A DNA stretch of 47,261 nucleotides from Candidatus Hydrogenedentes bacterium CG07_land_8_20_14_0_80_42_17 (GCA_002780065.1 PEWQ01000075.1:1-47261), one strand, 5' to 3'; numbered from the stretch's first letter, positions 1 to 8,448 are shown. Made by a program: numbers and translations. Notes: generated by a model from the sequence alone, not told the origin.

Positions 1-138
1 AACAAGATGCGATGGTGGCATCGTAATAAAAGCAAAAGTCGCGCCCCGTGCGGGGCGCGTGGATTGAAACAGCGCCAGCCGTTTGCCTTCGAAAGTAGGA
101 ACATTGTCGCGCCCCGTGCGGGGCGCGTGGATTGGCAT
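1..138 (+). CRISPR. Trailer end of a subtype I-C-like CRISPR array
   Basis: A full 33-bp repeat lies at 38-70. It begins GTCGCGCCCC, ends GTGGATTGAAAC, and contains the palindrome CGCGCCCC-GTGC-GGGGCGCG. A second copy at 106-134 matches through GGATTG and then diverges (GCATGC instead of AAAC), as expected of the degenerate last repeat. The spacer between them (71-105) is 35 bp. Bases 1-3 (AAC) fit the end of a preceding repeat, which makes 4-37 a 34-bp spacer. Repeat sequence and spacer length match what is known of subtype I-C (Dvulg) arrays. The leader and any cas genes would lie to the left, outside the window. Confidence 0.93.
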
Positions 139-226
139 GCTTATCCAGCACGCACGAGGGAAGCCATTGCGCTGTAGCAAAAGATTTAGGAAAACTCTAG
201 TAATGAAAAAATTATTGATAGTAGTC

Positions 227-257
227 TTGACAAGTTATGCTTGAAAGCTATTATAAT
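227..257 (+). promoter_or_regulatory. Sigma-70-type promoter for rho
   Basis: TTGACA at 227-232 is followed by TATAAT at 252-257 with a long 19-bp spacer; the overlapping TATTAT at 249-254 would give 16 bp. It lies about 130 bp upstream of the rho start, leaving an untranslated leader in which I see no strong structure. Rho leaders are often autoregulated, but nothing here shows it directly. Confidence 0.5.
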
Positions 258-385
258 CTTTAATCTGAGTTATTTCCCGCAAACTTTTGAATGTCTAAGA
301 TTAAAAGGAGCCGTACACAAAACTCTGAATTTAATTAGTGTTTCTAAATTTGCAATCTTGAATTTTTATATTGGAGAAGAAAAAC

Positions 386-1843
386 ATGCCTAGGAGAAAG
401 ACACCAAAGTCGGTGAAGGAAAAAGAAAAGTTGGAGAACCGCGCTGCTCCTGTCGAAGAAGAAAAAAAAGAGGTCGTAGCCGCTACGATTCCTGAAGTCT
501 TAGAACTCTCGACAGAACAGATAGTTAAAGAAGATGCCGCTGAGCCAAAACAGGTTGAGTCAGCAATCAATAAAGTTGAGCAGGCAGAGCTTGACGTTGC
601 AGGGCTTCAAAAGAATTCGATTGTCGAACTGACAAAGATGGCGAAGTCACTAAATGTCGAGAACGCTACGGGAATGAAGAAACAGGATCTTATCTTTGCG
701 ATTCTTGAGGCTCAGGCCAAAAAAACAGGTAACGTATTTGCCGCCGGCGTTCTAGAGATATTGCCTGACGGATTCGGCTTTATGCGCTCTCCGGATTACA
801 ATTATTTATCGAGTCCAGATGATATCTATGTTTCTCCGTCGCAGATTCGTAGATTCGGTTTACGAAAAGGTGATACTATATCCGGTCAAGTTCGCCAGCC
901 GAAGGAAGGCGAAAAGTTTTTCGCATTATTGCGCGTCGAGGCGATAAATCATCAGGACGCCGAGCAGGCTCAGGAGCGAATTCTTTTCGACAATCTTACT
1001 CCGCTTTATCCTACTAAACGCTATAAGCTGGAACTCAAGGGACAGAAAGATCTCTCAATGCGAATTATCGATTTGCTTTCGCCTATAGGCAAAGGACAGC
1101 GCGCTTTGATAACCTCTCCGCCAAAGGCAGGTAAGACGATTGTCCTTCAGCAGATTGCGAATGCTATCGCCGCAAATCATTCTGAAGCAACAATTATTGT
1201 TTTATTGATCGACGAGCGTCCGGAAGAGGTTACGGATATGCTGAGAAGCGTCAACGCCGAAGTTGTCGCATCTACGTTTGATGAACCGGCTCAAAGACAT
1301 GTTCAAGTTGCTGAGATGGTGATAGAGAAAGCGAAGAGATTGACCGAGACAAAGAAGGATGTAGTTATTCTTTTGGATTCTATTACGCGTCTTGCGCGCG
1401 CTTACAATCAAGTGGTGCCGGCCTCCGGAAAGGTGCTTTCAGGCGGCGTGGATTCGAATGCGCTTCATAGGCCGAAACGTTTCTTTGGAGCCGCGCGAAA
1501 CATCGAGGAAGGCGGTTCTTTGACAATAATTGCAACTGCGTTGATTGAGACCGGCAGTAGAATGGACGAAGTAATATTTGAAGAGTTTAAGGGGACAGGC
1601 AATTCCGAAATTATTTTGGATAGAAAGCTTGCGGAACGAAGAATTTATCCTGCTATCGATATAAATCGTTCAGGCACTCGTCGAGAAGAACTTCTTCTTG
1701 AGCCTGATGACTTAACTAAGACTTGGGCATTACGCAAGGTTCTTGCTCCGCTAACAGTAGTCGAGGCAATGGAGCTTTTGCAGGAGAAGATGGTTCAGAC
1801 CGAATCGAATGAAGAATTTTTATCTGCGATGTCGAGATTGTAA
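386..1843 (+). CDS. rho: Transcription termination factor Rho
   Basis: Hexameric RNA helicase/ATPase that ends transcription at Rho-dependent sites. The order is a Lys/Glu-rich N-terminal extension of about 70 residues, a Rho N-terminal helical domain (about 75-117), a cold-shock-like RNA-binding domain ([18 protein letters not shown], about 127-145) and the RecA-like ATPase core. The Walker A motif PPKAGKT sits near residue 247 and the Walker B stretch [16 protein letters not shown] near 326; the Q-loop and R-loop region ([20 protein letters not shown]) is intact. The ORF track opens at a TTG (371), but GGAGAAG lies just upstream of the ATG at 386, so I place the start there (485 aa). The gene is monocistronic and meets the minus-strand TPR gene tail to tail. 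Confidence 0.97.
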   Translation: MPRRKTPKSVKEKEKLENRAAPVEEEKKEVVAATIPEVLELSTEQIVKEDAAEPKQVESAINKVEQAELDVAGLQKNSIVELTKMAKSLNVENATGMKKQDLIFAILEAQAKKTGNVFAAGVLEILPDGFGFMRSPDYNYLSSPDDIYVSPSQIRRFGLRKGDTISGQVRQPKEGEKFFALLRVEAINHQDAEQAQERILFDNLTPLYPTKRYKLELKGQKDLSMRIIDLLSPIGKGQRALITSPPKAGKTIVLQQIANAIAANHSEATIIVLLIDERPEEVTDMLRSVNAEVVASTFDEPAQRHVQVAEMVIEKAKRLTETKKDVVILLDSITRLARAYNQVVPASGKVLSGGVDSNALHRPKRFFGAARNIEEGGSLTIIATALIETGSRMDEVIFEEFKGTGNSEIILDRKLAERRIYPAIDINRSGTRREELLLEPDDLTKTWALRKVLAPLTVVEAMELLQEKMVQTESNEEFLSAMSRL

Positions 1844-1850
1844 GGAATTG

Positions 1851-1877
1851 GAATTAGGTGTTGTGTCCCTCTAATTC
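1851..1877. terminator. Weak stem-loop between convergent rho and the TPR gene
   Basis: GAATTAG (1851-1857) pairs with CTAATTC (1871-1877) around a 13-nt loop. A short T-rich stretch (CTTCTTTT) follows on the plus strand. The right arm overlaps the stop codon of the minus-strand gene. It could be a modest terminator for rho, but the stem is short and the U-tract imperfect. Confidence 0.3.
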
Positions 1878-3118
1878 GCTTCTTTTAAAAATATTTTTTT
1901 TAGGTCAGTGTCTTTACTGAGCTCTGCAGCTATACGAAAATGCTTTTTAGCGGTTCTCTTGTCACCTAAAGCAGAATATGACTTTGCAATGTGATATTCG
2001 ACAAGAGCTTCGCTCTGCCATATATCCTTGATCTTTTCGAGTATCTTAATCGATTCTCCAATTCGACCGTTATTTCTTAAAAGAATAGAATAATTCAGAG
2101 CGGCGATCGGAGAAGCTCCGCTAGCAATTTCTAGAATTTCTTTTGCCTCTTCGAACCTTCCTACATCCGCTAATGCGGCTGATTTGATTAGCATCAAATC
2201 GATAGAGCTTTTTTTTGAAGAGTCAATAAGCTCTATTGCTTTAGACGGATTCCCGAGCCGCCTTTCAGCTAGAGCTAGATTGAAGAGAACAATGTCGAAT
2301 TCTTTCTTTGCAAGCGGATTTTTTTCATCTTCTAATACAGGCCGCAAAACTTCTGCCGCTTCTTCATACAGACCTATCGAGAGTAAAGCCGTTCCATACG
2401 CCGACATCAGTTGAATACGGTCTTTTCCATGCGGCGCAGTTTTTTCAAAAGGTTTTAAGATTGCCGCCGCTTCACCGAAATTACCCGCATGCCATAGCGC
2501 TTTAGCTAAATTCATATTATTGCCCAGTGCGAATGGCGAGAGCGTAACTGTCTTACGAAAACAAAAGATTGCCGATTCATTTCTGCTTTCTTTAAAATAT
2601 CTTTTTCCGAGTGCTAGATATTTTTCTTCTTCTGAAAATTGATTGTTGCCTGTATCAGAAAAGTTTTCAAACGGCCATTGAGGAGCAGGCTCTAGCATGC
2701 CTTCCGGAGCATGAAAAACTATTTTTCCCTTAATGCCTGCCGCTCCTTGTAAAAATTCTCCAGAGTCAGAAAAGGCGCATTCAATACGCACTTTTTCTAA
2801 AGTATTGCCTGGTGTGAGAATTAAAGTTGAGCCTTGCCTTATCTTTACTCCCGGATCGAGTCTTACCTTTATCATTACGCCTTCCTCTACAGGCTCCAGC
2901 TCGATTACTTCACCGACCTTTGAAGCCAGCGGAGCGTTGCTTTGAAGAACAGACTGTCCTAAAGAAATGCCGAACGCAGACGGAACTCTTGAGTAAATTT
3001 CGGTTCTATTTAGCCACGGCAGTCTTGATTTTAAGTTTGGTATAAATTGATAAGCGGAATATAAAATCGCCAGGCAAATGAGAATTGCAATTATGATTTT
3101 GTCTATGCGTGAACTCAT
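1871..3118 (-). CDS. Membrane-anchored tetratricopeptide-repeat protein
   Basis: 415 aa. The N-terminus carries a single hydrophobic segment (KIIIAILICLAILYSAYQF, about 8-26), which reads as a signal anchor. A beta-rich region with no family I can name follows (about 60-140), then several TPR-like helical repeats to the C-terminus (for example YLALGKRYFKESRNESAIFC and YHIAKSYSALGDKRTAKKHF). TPRs usually mediate protein-protein contacts, so a scaffold role at the membrane is likely, but no enzymatic function is visible. Its ATG overlaps the stop of the DUF35 gene (ATGA), making it the last gene of the thiolase operon. Whether it serves that pathway or is merely co-transcribed cannot be told from sequence. 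Confidence 0.8.
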   Translation of the reverse strand: MSSRIDKIIIAILICLAILYSAYQFIPNLKSRLPWLNRTEIYSRVPSAFGISLGQSVLQSNAPLASKVGEVIELEPVEEGVMIKVRLDPGVKIRQGSTLILTPGNTLEKVRIECAFSDSGEFLQGAAGIKGKIVFHAPEGMLEPAPQWPFENFSDTGNNQFSEEEKYLALGKRYFKESRNESAIFCFRKTVTLSPFALGNNMNLAKALWHAGNFGEAAAILKPFEKTAPHGKDRIQLMSAYGTALLSIGLYEEAAEVLRPVLEDEKNPLAKKEFDIVLFNLALAERRLGNPSKAIELIDSSKKSSIDLMLIKSAALADVGRFEEAKEILEIASGASPIAALNYSILLRNNGRIGESIKILEKIKDIWQSEALVEYHIAKSYSALGDKRTAKKHFRIAAELSKDTDLKKIFLKEAN

Positions 3119-3459
3119 TTGTCGGAAAGAGGAGTGTCAGGAAGATATTTAATCCATCTGAGTCCGTCTTCGTGAATTTCGATGGCAACTTTATTTCCAA
3201 TCTCAGGAATTTTGCCATGCTCGAATTTAGCCATTGCATTTATTCCTATGTCGAGTCCAACCATTGCCAATCCGTAAGGCTCGGTTTCGCCTGAAGGCGT
3301 CACATGAATTATTGTCCACGAAAGAACGACTCCTAACGGCGAGGTTGAAAAAGGCTGTAATAAATCATGGCATTTCGGACAATACGGGCGTTCGACGACT
3401 GTTCCGTATCCGCATCCGCATTTCCAAATCGGCAATAGAGGAATCAAAGATTTATTCAT
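3115..3459 (-). CDS. DUF35 zinc-ribbon/OB-fold protein, thiolase partner
   Basis: 114 aa. An N-terminal zinc ribbon is visible as CGC at residues 14-16 and CPKC at 27-30, followed by a small OB-fold-like beta domain (GVVLSWTIIHVTPSGETEPY and on). This is the DUF35/OB_aCoA_assoc architecture, whose members in bacteria and archaea sit beside and bind SCP2-type thiolases or HMG-CoA synthases and help channel acyl-CoA substrates. The genomic context fits: its ATG overlaps the thiolase stop (ATGA) and its stop overlaps the next ATG. It is expected to be cytoplasmic. The substrate is unknown. Confidence 0.9.
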   Translation of the reverse strand: MNKSLIPLLPIWKCGCGYGTVVERPYCPKCHDLLQPFSTSPLGVVLSWTIIHVTPSGETEPYGLAMVGLDIGINAMAKFEHGKIPEIGNKVAIEIHEDGLRWIKYLPDTPLSDK

Positions 3460-4586
3460 CGAATCGCCTCCATTATGGTGACCAGATTGTTTGTTGCAAG
3501 TCCTCCGACAGATTGAGTTAATCCGTATCTGACGCCTTGAGGATGAGGATATTGAGCTTTTCCTGTAAGTTGAAGAACAATCTCCACGACTTGAGCCAAT
3601 CCGCTTGTTCCGACAGGATGCCCTCTAGCTTTCAATCCTCCGGATGCGTTTATTGGCAGTCTCCCGTCGTGCTGAGTGATTCCATCTATTAGAGCTCTTC
3701 TTCCTCCACCAGGCGGAAAAAGCCCGACATCTTCCGACCCAATAATTTCGAATGAAGTAAAGGCATCATGAATTTCCGCTGTGCCGATATCTGCCGGCGA
3801 AATTCCCGCCATTTTAAATGCTCGCTCTGCGGCAATGCGGGTGGAAGTGAAGTGAGTTAAATCAGAGCGCATCTGAACTGAAATAAGATCGGTTGCCTGT
3901 CCGAAGCCCGCTACTCGGATTGCAGATGGAGTATCGGTCAGTACAACTGCGGCCGCACCGTCGGAGATCGGGGAGCAATCGTAAAGACGAAGCGGATCGC
4001 AGATAAGTTTTGAAGACATTACATCTTCTATGGTTATCTCTTTTTGAAAATGAGCATAAGGATTTCTCGCTCCGTTCGCATGATTTTTTACAGCGACAAG
4101 AGCAAGTTCTCTGGAGGTCAAACCGTATTCGACCATATATCTTCTTGTCGATAGCGCGGCTAAAGCCGGCATTGTAGCGCCGTGTCTGCGTTCATCTCCG
4201 TCGATGACTTGTGAAAGAATATGAGTCGCTTTTGATGTTGGAACTCGAGTCATAACTTCTCCGGCAATTATCAATACGCGTCTGCAGTCTCCTGATGCAA
4301 CGGCATGGAAACCTGCCGTAAATAGAGCGGCGCCTGTCGATGAGGCAGATTCAACGCGCATTGCGGGCGCAGGAACGAGTCCGAGATAATCGGTAATTAC
4401 GGAAGCTAGATTGCTGGTACCGAGAAAACCTTCAGGATGCATCGCCCCAACATACACGGCATCGAAATCATCATATCCGGAATCAACTAGCGCAATACGT
4501 GCCGCCTCGAGAATCATATCTTCCAGCGAATCCTTACGCCGCCCGAACTTCGTCATTCCAATTCCTGCGATCCAAACATTCTTCAT
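3456..4586 (-). CDS. SCP2-type thiolase (acetyl-CoA acetyltransferase family)
   Basis: 376 aa, the normal length for the SCP2-thiolase/'nonspecific lipid-transfer' branch. Visible motifs are the N-terminal VWIAGIGMTKFGRR, the EIHDAFTSFE block (general-base His region) and the C-terminal GGLKARGHPVGTSG (catalytic HxxxG loop). Where canonical thiolases carry the nucleophilic Cys (VEAACxSGG), this protein reads RVESASSTG, placing Ser82 at the Cys position. It is the first gene of a three-gene operon with a DUF35 partner, which supports an acyl-CoA condensation or cleavage role. The Cys substitution leaves open that it is a non-catalytic or altered-chemistry member. The ATG at 4586 follows an SD-like AGGAG-poor region, so the start rests mainly on homology. 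Confidence 0.88.
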   Translation of the reverse strand: MKNVWIAGIGMTKFGRRKDSLEDMILEAARIALVDSGYDDFDAVYVGAMHPEGFLGTSNLASVITDYLGLVPAPAMRVESASSTGAALFTAGFHAVASGDCRRVLIIAGEVMTRVPTSKATHILSQVIDGDERRHGATMPALAALSTRRYMVEYGLTSRELALVAVKNHANGARNPYAHFQKEITIEDVMSSKLICDPLRLYDCSPISDGAAAVVLTDTPSAIRVAGFGQATDLISVQMRSDLTHFTSTRIAAERAFKMAGISPADIGTAEIHDAFTSFEIIGSEDVGLFPPGGGRRALIDGITQHDGRLPINASGGLKARGHPVGTSGLAQVVEIVLQLTGKAQYPHPQGVRYGLTQSVGGLATNNLVTIMEAIR

Positions 4587-4719
4587 ATAAAGAGGCTAAG
4601 GAGTAATATGGTTGTAGTCAAGAGAGTAAGTGCTTTCACTACCTCTTTCCTTTACAAAAGCGCACAAACATTTCGCTTTGACTGAGATTGAGTTTAATAC
4701 GATTTTATTTTGGTTAGTT

Positions 4720-4743
4720 GCGAAAAAGTCTTGACTTTTTCGC
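4720..4743. promoter_or_regulatory. Perfect 11-bp inverted repeat upstream of the DUF4143 ATPase gene
   Basis: GCGAAAAAGTC at 4720-4730 and GACTTTTTCGC at 4733-4743 are exact reverse complements separated by TT. The element lies 21 bp upstream of the ATG at 4765, in the gap between divergent genes. It could be an operator for a dimeric regulator or an RNA hairpin near the ribosome binding site. There is no U-tract after it, so it does not look like an intrinsic terminator. Confidence 0.55.
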
Positions 4744-4764
4744 ATTAGAGTGTGGAATAGTCTC

Positions 4765-5988
4765 ATGATAAAAAGGTCGATGTATCTTAATATGTGGCAG
4801 GATTTGTCATCTGAAAAAAAAATGATATTTCTCTCCGGACCCAGGCAAGTAGGTAAGACAACCTTTGCGCAGAAAATAGCCGAAGGGTTTAAAAATAACC
4901 TGTATTTTAATTGGGATATTATTAGCCAAAAAAGATTATTGATACAAGAACCTACATTTTTCGAGAATATTAATCGCAAAGACGAATCAATACCTTTGGT
5001 GATTTTTGATGAAATGCACAAGTATAGTAAATGGAAAAATTATCTAAAAGGAATATATGATGAATTTGCCGGTGATTATAAATTTCTTGTTTCAGGTAGC
5101 GGACGATTTGATTTGTATAAAAAAGGTGGTGATTCTTTAGCCGGCAGATATTTCCAGTTACACCTATTTCCTCTAACTGTAGCTGAATTATCGAATAAAA
5201 GAAAAAGTTTTAAAGATTTTGCAGTATCTCCTCTTACCAATTTTGATTTTACGAATTTAAAAATAACATCTAAGATCTGGCAAACTCTTTTTAATGTGGG
5301 TGGATTCCCTGAACCTTATGTAAATGGAAAAAAGACATTTTTCAATAAATGGACGGCAAATTATACATCTCAAATTGTCAGGGAAGACATAAAAAGTATT
5401 TCTGATATAAAAAATACCGACTATATCGAGATTTTATTTTCTCTGTTGCCTAAAAGGGTGGGTAGCCCCATTTCAATGAATAATATCGCCGAAGAATTAC
5501 AGGTTAGCTTTGGCAGTATAAAAGAGTGGTTAAAATTATTAGAGATATTCTATCTTGTATTTAGGATAGGCCCCTGGACAAAAAAAATATCACGAAGTAT
5601 TTTAAAAGAAAAAAAGTTATACCTTTACAATTATCCTGAAATTTCAGATGAAAGCTACAGATTTGAAAATATGGTGGCAGTTGAACTCTTGAGAGCTGTT
5701 TACAACTGGAACGAATACGGTTATGGGAGATTTACATTGCATTATTTACGCAATAAAGAAAAAGAAGAGGTCGATTTTTTAATATGCGAAAATAATAACC
5801 CGAAAATACTTATTGAAACTAAATTTTCAGACGATGCACCATCAAAGAATTTAATTTATTTTCAAAAAAAGTTAAATATTCCGGCTATTCAGCTTGTAAA
5901 TAAGGAAAATGTATTTAAATATTTAAAAAATGAACAAAATAAAATTTTAATCATTACAGCTCATATATGGCTATCGACTCTTCCTTAA
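4765..5988 (+). CDS. AAA-type ATPase with C-terminal DUF4143 domain
   Basis: 407 aa from the ATG at 4765; the track starts at a GTG five codons earlier, but GGA at 4754-4756 is well spaced for 4765. The N-terminal ATPase has Walker A SGPRQVGKTT (about 25-34), Walker B LVIFDEMHKYSKW (about 82-94) and a sensor-like VSGSGRFDLYKKGGDSLAGR block. The C-terminal half carries DUF4143, ending in EVDFLIC...ILIETKFSD, a pattern like the D...ExK core of PD-(D/E)xK nucleases. Such stand-alone ATPases are abundant, mobile and of unknown function; defence or toxin-like roles have been suggested for relatives. Codon use is far more AT-rich than the neighbours, and the gene stands alone between unrelated operons, both consistent with transfer. 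Confidence 0.85.
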   Translation: MIKRSMYLNMWQDLSSEKKMIFLSGPRQVGKTTFAQKIAEGFKNNLYFNWDIISQKRLLIQEPTFFENINRKDESIPLVIFDEMHKYSKWKNYLKGIYDEFAGDYKFLVSGSGRFDLYKKGGDSLAGRYFQLHLFPLTVAELSNKRKSFKDFAVSPLTNFDFTNLKITSKIWQTLFNVGGFPEPYVNGKKTFFNKWTANYTSQIVREDIKSISDIKNTDYIEILFSLLPKRVGSPISMNNIAEELQVSFGSIKEWLKLLEIFYLVFRIGPWTKKISRSILKEKKLYLYNYPEISDESYRFENMVAVELLRAVYNWNEYGYGRFTLHYLRNKEKEEVDFLICENNNPKILIETKFSDDAPSKNLIYFQKKLNIPAIQLVNKENVFKYLKNEQNKILIITAHIWLSTLP

Positions 5989-6029
5989 TAAATCACGAGA
6001 TTTTTGGGAGTCTCCGGAAATCTTTTCTG

Positions 6030-6057
6030 TTGACAGTTAGAGTAACTATAATATTAT
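6030..6057 (+). promoter_or_regulatory. Promoter of the rpsB operon
   Basis: TTGACA at 6030-6035 and TATTAT at 6052-6057 are separated by 16 bp. This sits about 95 bp before the rpsB ATG and directly precedes the structured leader, so transcription would start near 6064. Confidence 0.6.
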
Positions 6058-6074
6058 TCAATTACTAAATCGCA

Positions 6075-6122
6075 CACTCGCTGAGCATAGCCGTTCTCCG
6101 CATAAACGGAGGATTGCGAGTG
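6075..6122 (+). promoter_or_regulatory. Structured 5' leader of rpsB (candidate S2 autoregulatory element)
   Basis: CACTCGC (6075-6081) pairs perfectly with GCGAGTG (6116-6122). Inside, CTCCG (6096-6100) pairs with CGGAG (6107-6111) around a 6-nt loop. The two-stem structure ends just before the SD (GGAGGAAAG) of rpsB. Ribosomal protein S2 is known to repress its own rpsB-tsf mRNA through a leader in gamma-proteobacteria. Whether this leader is related is inference from position and structure. Confidence 0.5.
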
Positions 6123-6150
6123 GAGGAAAAAACGGAGGAAAGTTAAGATT

Positions 6151-7032
6151 ATGGCAATACCTACCATGAAACAGCTTCTTGAAGCTGGAGTTCATTTCGG
6201 TCATCAGACTCGGCGTTGGGATCCTCGCATGAAACCCTATATCTTTACAGAAAGAAATGGGATTCATATCATCGATCTTCAGCAGACAATGAAAGCCATC
6301 AAGGTTGTTCACAATGCTGTGAAGACCATGGCGGAAGCAGGCAAAACGGTTCTTTTTGTAGGAACCAAAAAACAGGCTCAGGAGACTATTGCCGAAGACG
6401 CAACCCGCTGTGACATGTTCTATGTGAACCAGCGATGGCTTGGAGGAACTCTCACAAATTTCCAAACAATTAAAAAGTCGATTATTAAACTTCAGCAATA
6501 TGAGAAAGCAAAAGAAGACGGTCATATGGCGCTGTATCCGCGCAAGGAACAAGCTCGAATAGAAAAGTCTATTCTGAATTACAACCGGTCGCTTGGCGGA
6601 ATCAAGAAGATGAAAGGAATTCCGGGCATCGTTTTTATTGTCGATCCAAAGCGCGAAGAGTTGGCAGTAAAGGAAGCTTTGGGATTGAAGATACCGATTA
6701 TTGCTTTAGCTGATACAAACTGCAATCCTGATAATATTGATTACGTGATACCGGGTAATGATGATGCGATACGCGCAATATCTTTGGTAACAGGAGTTGT
6801 TGCAGATGCTGTTATTCTTGGCAGAGCTTCGGCTCAGCAGGCAGGTTCGGCTCCGGAATTAATTCCAGAGGATTCTGAAGAACCGTTTATGCCTACGGAA
6901 GAAGAGCTTGAACCTTTTGAAAGTTTTGAAGATGAGTTTCAGGCTGAACCGGTTACGGAAGATGTTTTAAAGAAGAAAAAGATTAAAACAAAGGAAGAAG
7001 AGTTAGAGGAAGGATTGGAAGAAGAGATATGA
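6151..7032 (+). CDS. rpsB: 30S ribosomal protein S2
   Basis: 293 aa. The S2 fold is unmistakable: MKQLLEAGVHFGHQTRRWDP at the start, the FVNQRWLGG-type block (YVNQRWLGGTLTNF) and DPKREELAVKEALGLKIPII later. S2 binds the head-body junction of the small subunit and is needed for S1 recruitment. The conserved protein ends near residue 235; the last 55-60 residues are a Glu-rich tail (for example PTEEELEPFESFEDEF), longer than in most S2 proteins. The ATG follows a good SD (GGAGGAAAG). The stop overlaps the tsf start (ATGA), so the two are translationally coupled. Confidence 0.97.
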   Translation: MAIPTMKQLLEAGVHFGHQTRRWDPRMKPYIFTERNGIHIIDLQQTMKAIKVVHNAVKTMAEAGKTVLFVGTKKQAQETIAEDATRCDMFYVNQRWLGGTLTNFQTIKKSIIKLQQYEKAKEDGHMALYPRKEQARIEKSILNYNRSLGGIKKMKGIPGIVFIVDPKREELAVKEALGLKIPIIALADTNCNPDNIDYVIPGNDDAIRAISLVTGVVADAVILGRASAQQAGSAPELIPEDSEEPFMPTEEELEPFESFEDEFQAEPVTEDVLKKKKIKTKEEELEEGLEEEI

Positions 7033-7655
7033 GTTATACGCCAACTGCTGATGAAGTTAAAAAATTAAGAGAAGAGACTCAGGCAGGAATGCTTGATTGT
7101 AAGAAAGCGATTCAAGATGCTAATGGAGATTTTGAGAAAGCAAAGGATATACTGCGCAAAAAAGGTCTAGCGTCGGTTTCGAAGCGTTCTGATAGAGTTG
7201 CGTCGAATGGAAGCATTGCTTCTTATGTTCACCACGGCGGAAGAATAGGAGTTTTGATTGAAGTACGATGCGAAACTGATTTCGTAGCTCGTACTGATGA
7301 ATTCCAGAAGATGGGAAAAACTCTTGCAATGCAGGTTGCAGTTTCTCGGCCGCGATATGTAAAACGCGAAGATGCGCCGGTCGAAATTGTCGAGCGAGAA
7401 AAGAAAATATATGCAGAGCAGGCTTCTGAAAGCGGAAAACCTCAGCAGGTTGTAGAAAAGATGGTTCAGGGAAAACTGGAAAAGTATTTCGCGGAAATAT
7501 GTCTGCTCGATCAGGAATTCATGATCGGCGAAGCTGTGAAGTCAACTGCAAAAACTGTTAATGATTATGTGATTGAGACTGCCGCAAAGCTCGGAGAAAA
7601 AGTTGATGTTATCAGATTCGTTCGAATGGAACTTGGCGAGAGTACGGGGAACTGA
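7029..7655 (+). CDS. tsf: Translation elongation factor Ts
   Basis: 208 aa. EF-Ts is the guanine-nucleotide exchange factor for EF-Tu. The N-terminal UBA-like domain reads VKKLREETQAGMLDCKKAIQ, followed by the core sequence VRCETDFVARTDEFQ that contains the TDF(V)A motif contacting EF-Tu. The protein is the short type of about 200 residues found in many bacteria, lacking part of the coiled-coil insertion of the E. coli protein. It overlaps rpsB by 4 nt and is followed by pyrH after a short gap, the conserved bacterial gene order. Confidence 0.96.
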   Translation: MSYTPTADEVKKLREETQAGMLDCKKAIQDANGDFEKAKDILRKKGLASVSKRSDRVASNGSIASYVHHGGRIGVLIEVRCETDFVARTDEFQKMGKTLAMQVAVSRPRYVKREDAPVEIVEREKKIYAEQASESGKPQQVVEKMVQGKLEKYFAEICLLDQEFMIGEAVKSTAKTVNDYVIETAAKLGEKVDVIRFVRMELGESTGN

Positions 7656-7700
7656 GCGGTTTTTGCTCACGCGTCTCTTTTGAAAGAGAGGCAGAACGAA

Positions 7701-8447
7701 GTGAAGAGTAAGAGTAAAAGACAGGCAGGTTTGAGAAAAAAACCGGTCTATAAGCGAATTCTTCTAAAACTATCCGGAGAGGCATTACAGGGCGACCGTG
7801 AATATAACATCGATCCCGAAGTTGTCCGCTCTTTGGCGGAACAGCTTGCGGAGATATATGAATTCGGAATTGAGATTTCTGTTGTTGTCGGCGGCGGAAA
7901 TATTATGAGAGGAAAATCTGCGGCGGCTCTCGGAGTCGATCGAGTCACTGCTGATGCGATGGGAATGCTCGCAACGGTAATTAATGCGCTTGCTCTTCAG
8001 GATGCGCTCGAAAAGACCGGCGTTCCGACTCGAGTGCTTTCTGCAATTGAGATGAGGCAGATTGCCGAACCGTTTATCAAGAGAAGGGCAGTGCGGCATC
8101 TTGAAAAGGGCAGAGTGGTAATTTTTGCCGGAGGCACAGGCAACCCTTATTTCTCCACTGACACTGCGGCTGCGCTTAGAGCCAATGAGATTGGAGCCGA
8201 CGTTCTTTTGAAAGCAACCAAAGTCGACGGAATTTACGACAAAGACCCTGTCAAAGAAAAAGATGCCGTCCGGTTTGAAAAAATTTCATATCATGATATT
8301 TTGATAAAGAATCTTCAGGCGATGGATTCCACAGCTACTTCGCTTTGCAGAGAAACCAAACTGCCGATAGTAGTTTTTGATTCGACAAAGCGCGGGAATA
8401 TAAAGAAAGCCGTACTGGGCGGAAAAATTGGAACGAGGGTGGTGTGA
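7701..8447 (+). CDS. pyrH: UMP kinase
   Basis: Phosphorylates UMP to UDP with ATP, an essential step of pyrimidine nucleotide synthesis; cytoplasmic hexamer of the amino-acid kinase fold. Visible motifs are [11 protein letters not shown] near the start, [11 protein letters not shown], and the [17 protein letters not shown] block that binds UMP/ATP. The track begins at a TTG (7680), but GAGAGG at 7687-7692 precedes the GTG at 7701, so I prefer that start (248 aa, close to the family norm plus a basic N-terminal tail). It sits between tsf and frr in the standard order. Confidence 0.94.
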   Translation: MKSKSKRQAGLRKKPVYKRILLKLSGEALQGDREYNIDPEVVRSLAEQLAEIYEFGIEISVVVGGGNIMRGKSAAALGVDRVTADAMGMLATVINALALQDALEKTGVPTRVLSAIEMRQIAEPFIKRRAVRHLEKGRVVIFAGGTGNPYFSTDTAAALRANEIGADVLLKATKVDGIYDKDPVKEKDAVRFEKISYHDILIKNLQAMDSTATSLCRETKLPIVVFDSTKRGNIKKAVLGGKIGTRVV

Positions 8448-8448
8448 T

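Noticed and set aside
331-570. Minus-strand ORF over the start of rho
   Set aside because: Ser/Phe-rich shadow of the Lys/Glu-rich Rho N-terminus; no SD or family.
4720-4743. Reading the inverted repeat as an intrinsic terminator
   Set aside because: No upstream plus-strand gene to end and no T-tract after the stem.
4596-5021. Minus-strand 141-aa ORF
   Set aside because: Shadow of the DUF4143 ATPase; no motif and no ribosome binding site.
6058-6552. Minus-strand 164-aa ORF over rpsB
   Set aside because: Antisense to a highly conserved gene and to its leader; composition is that of a shadow frame.
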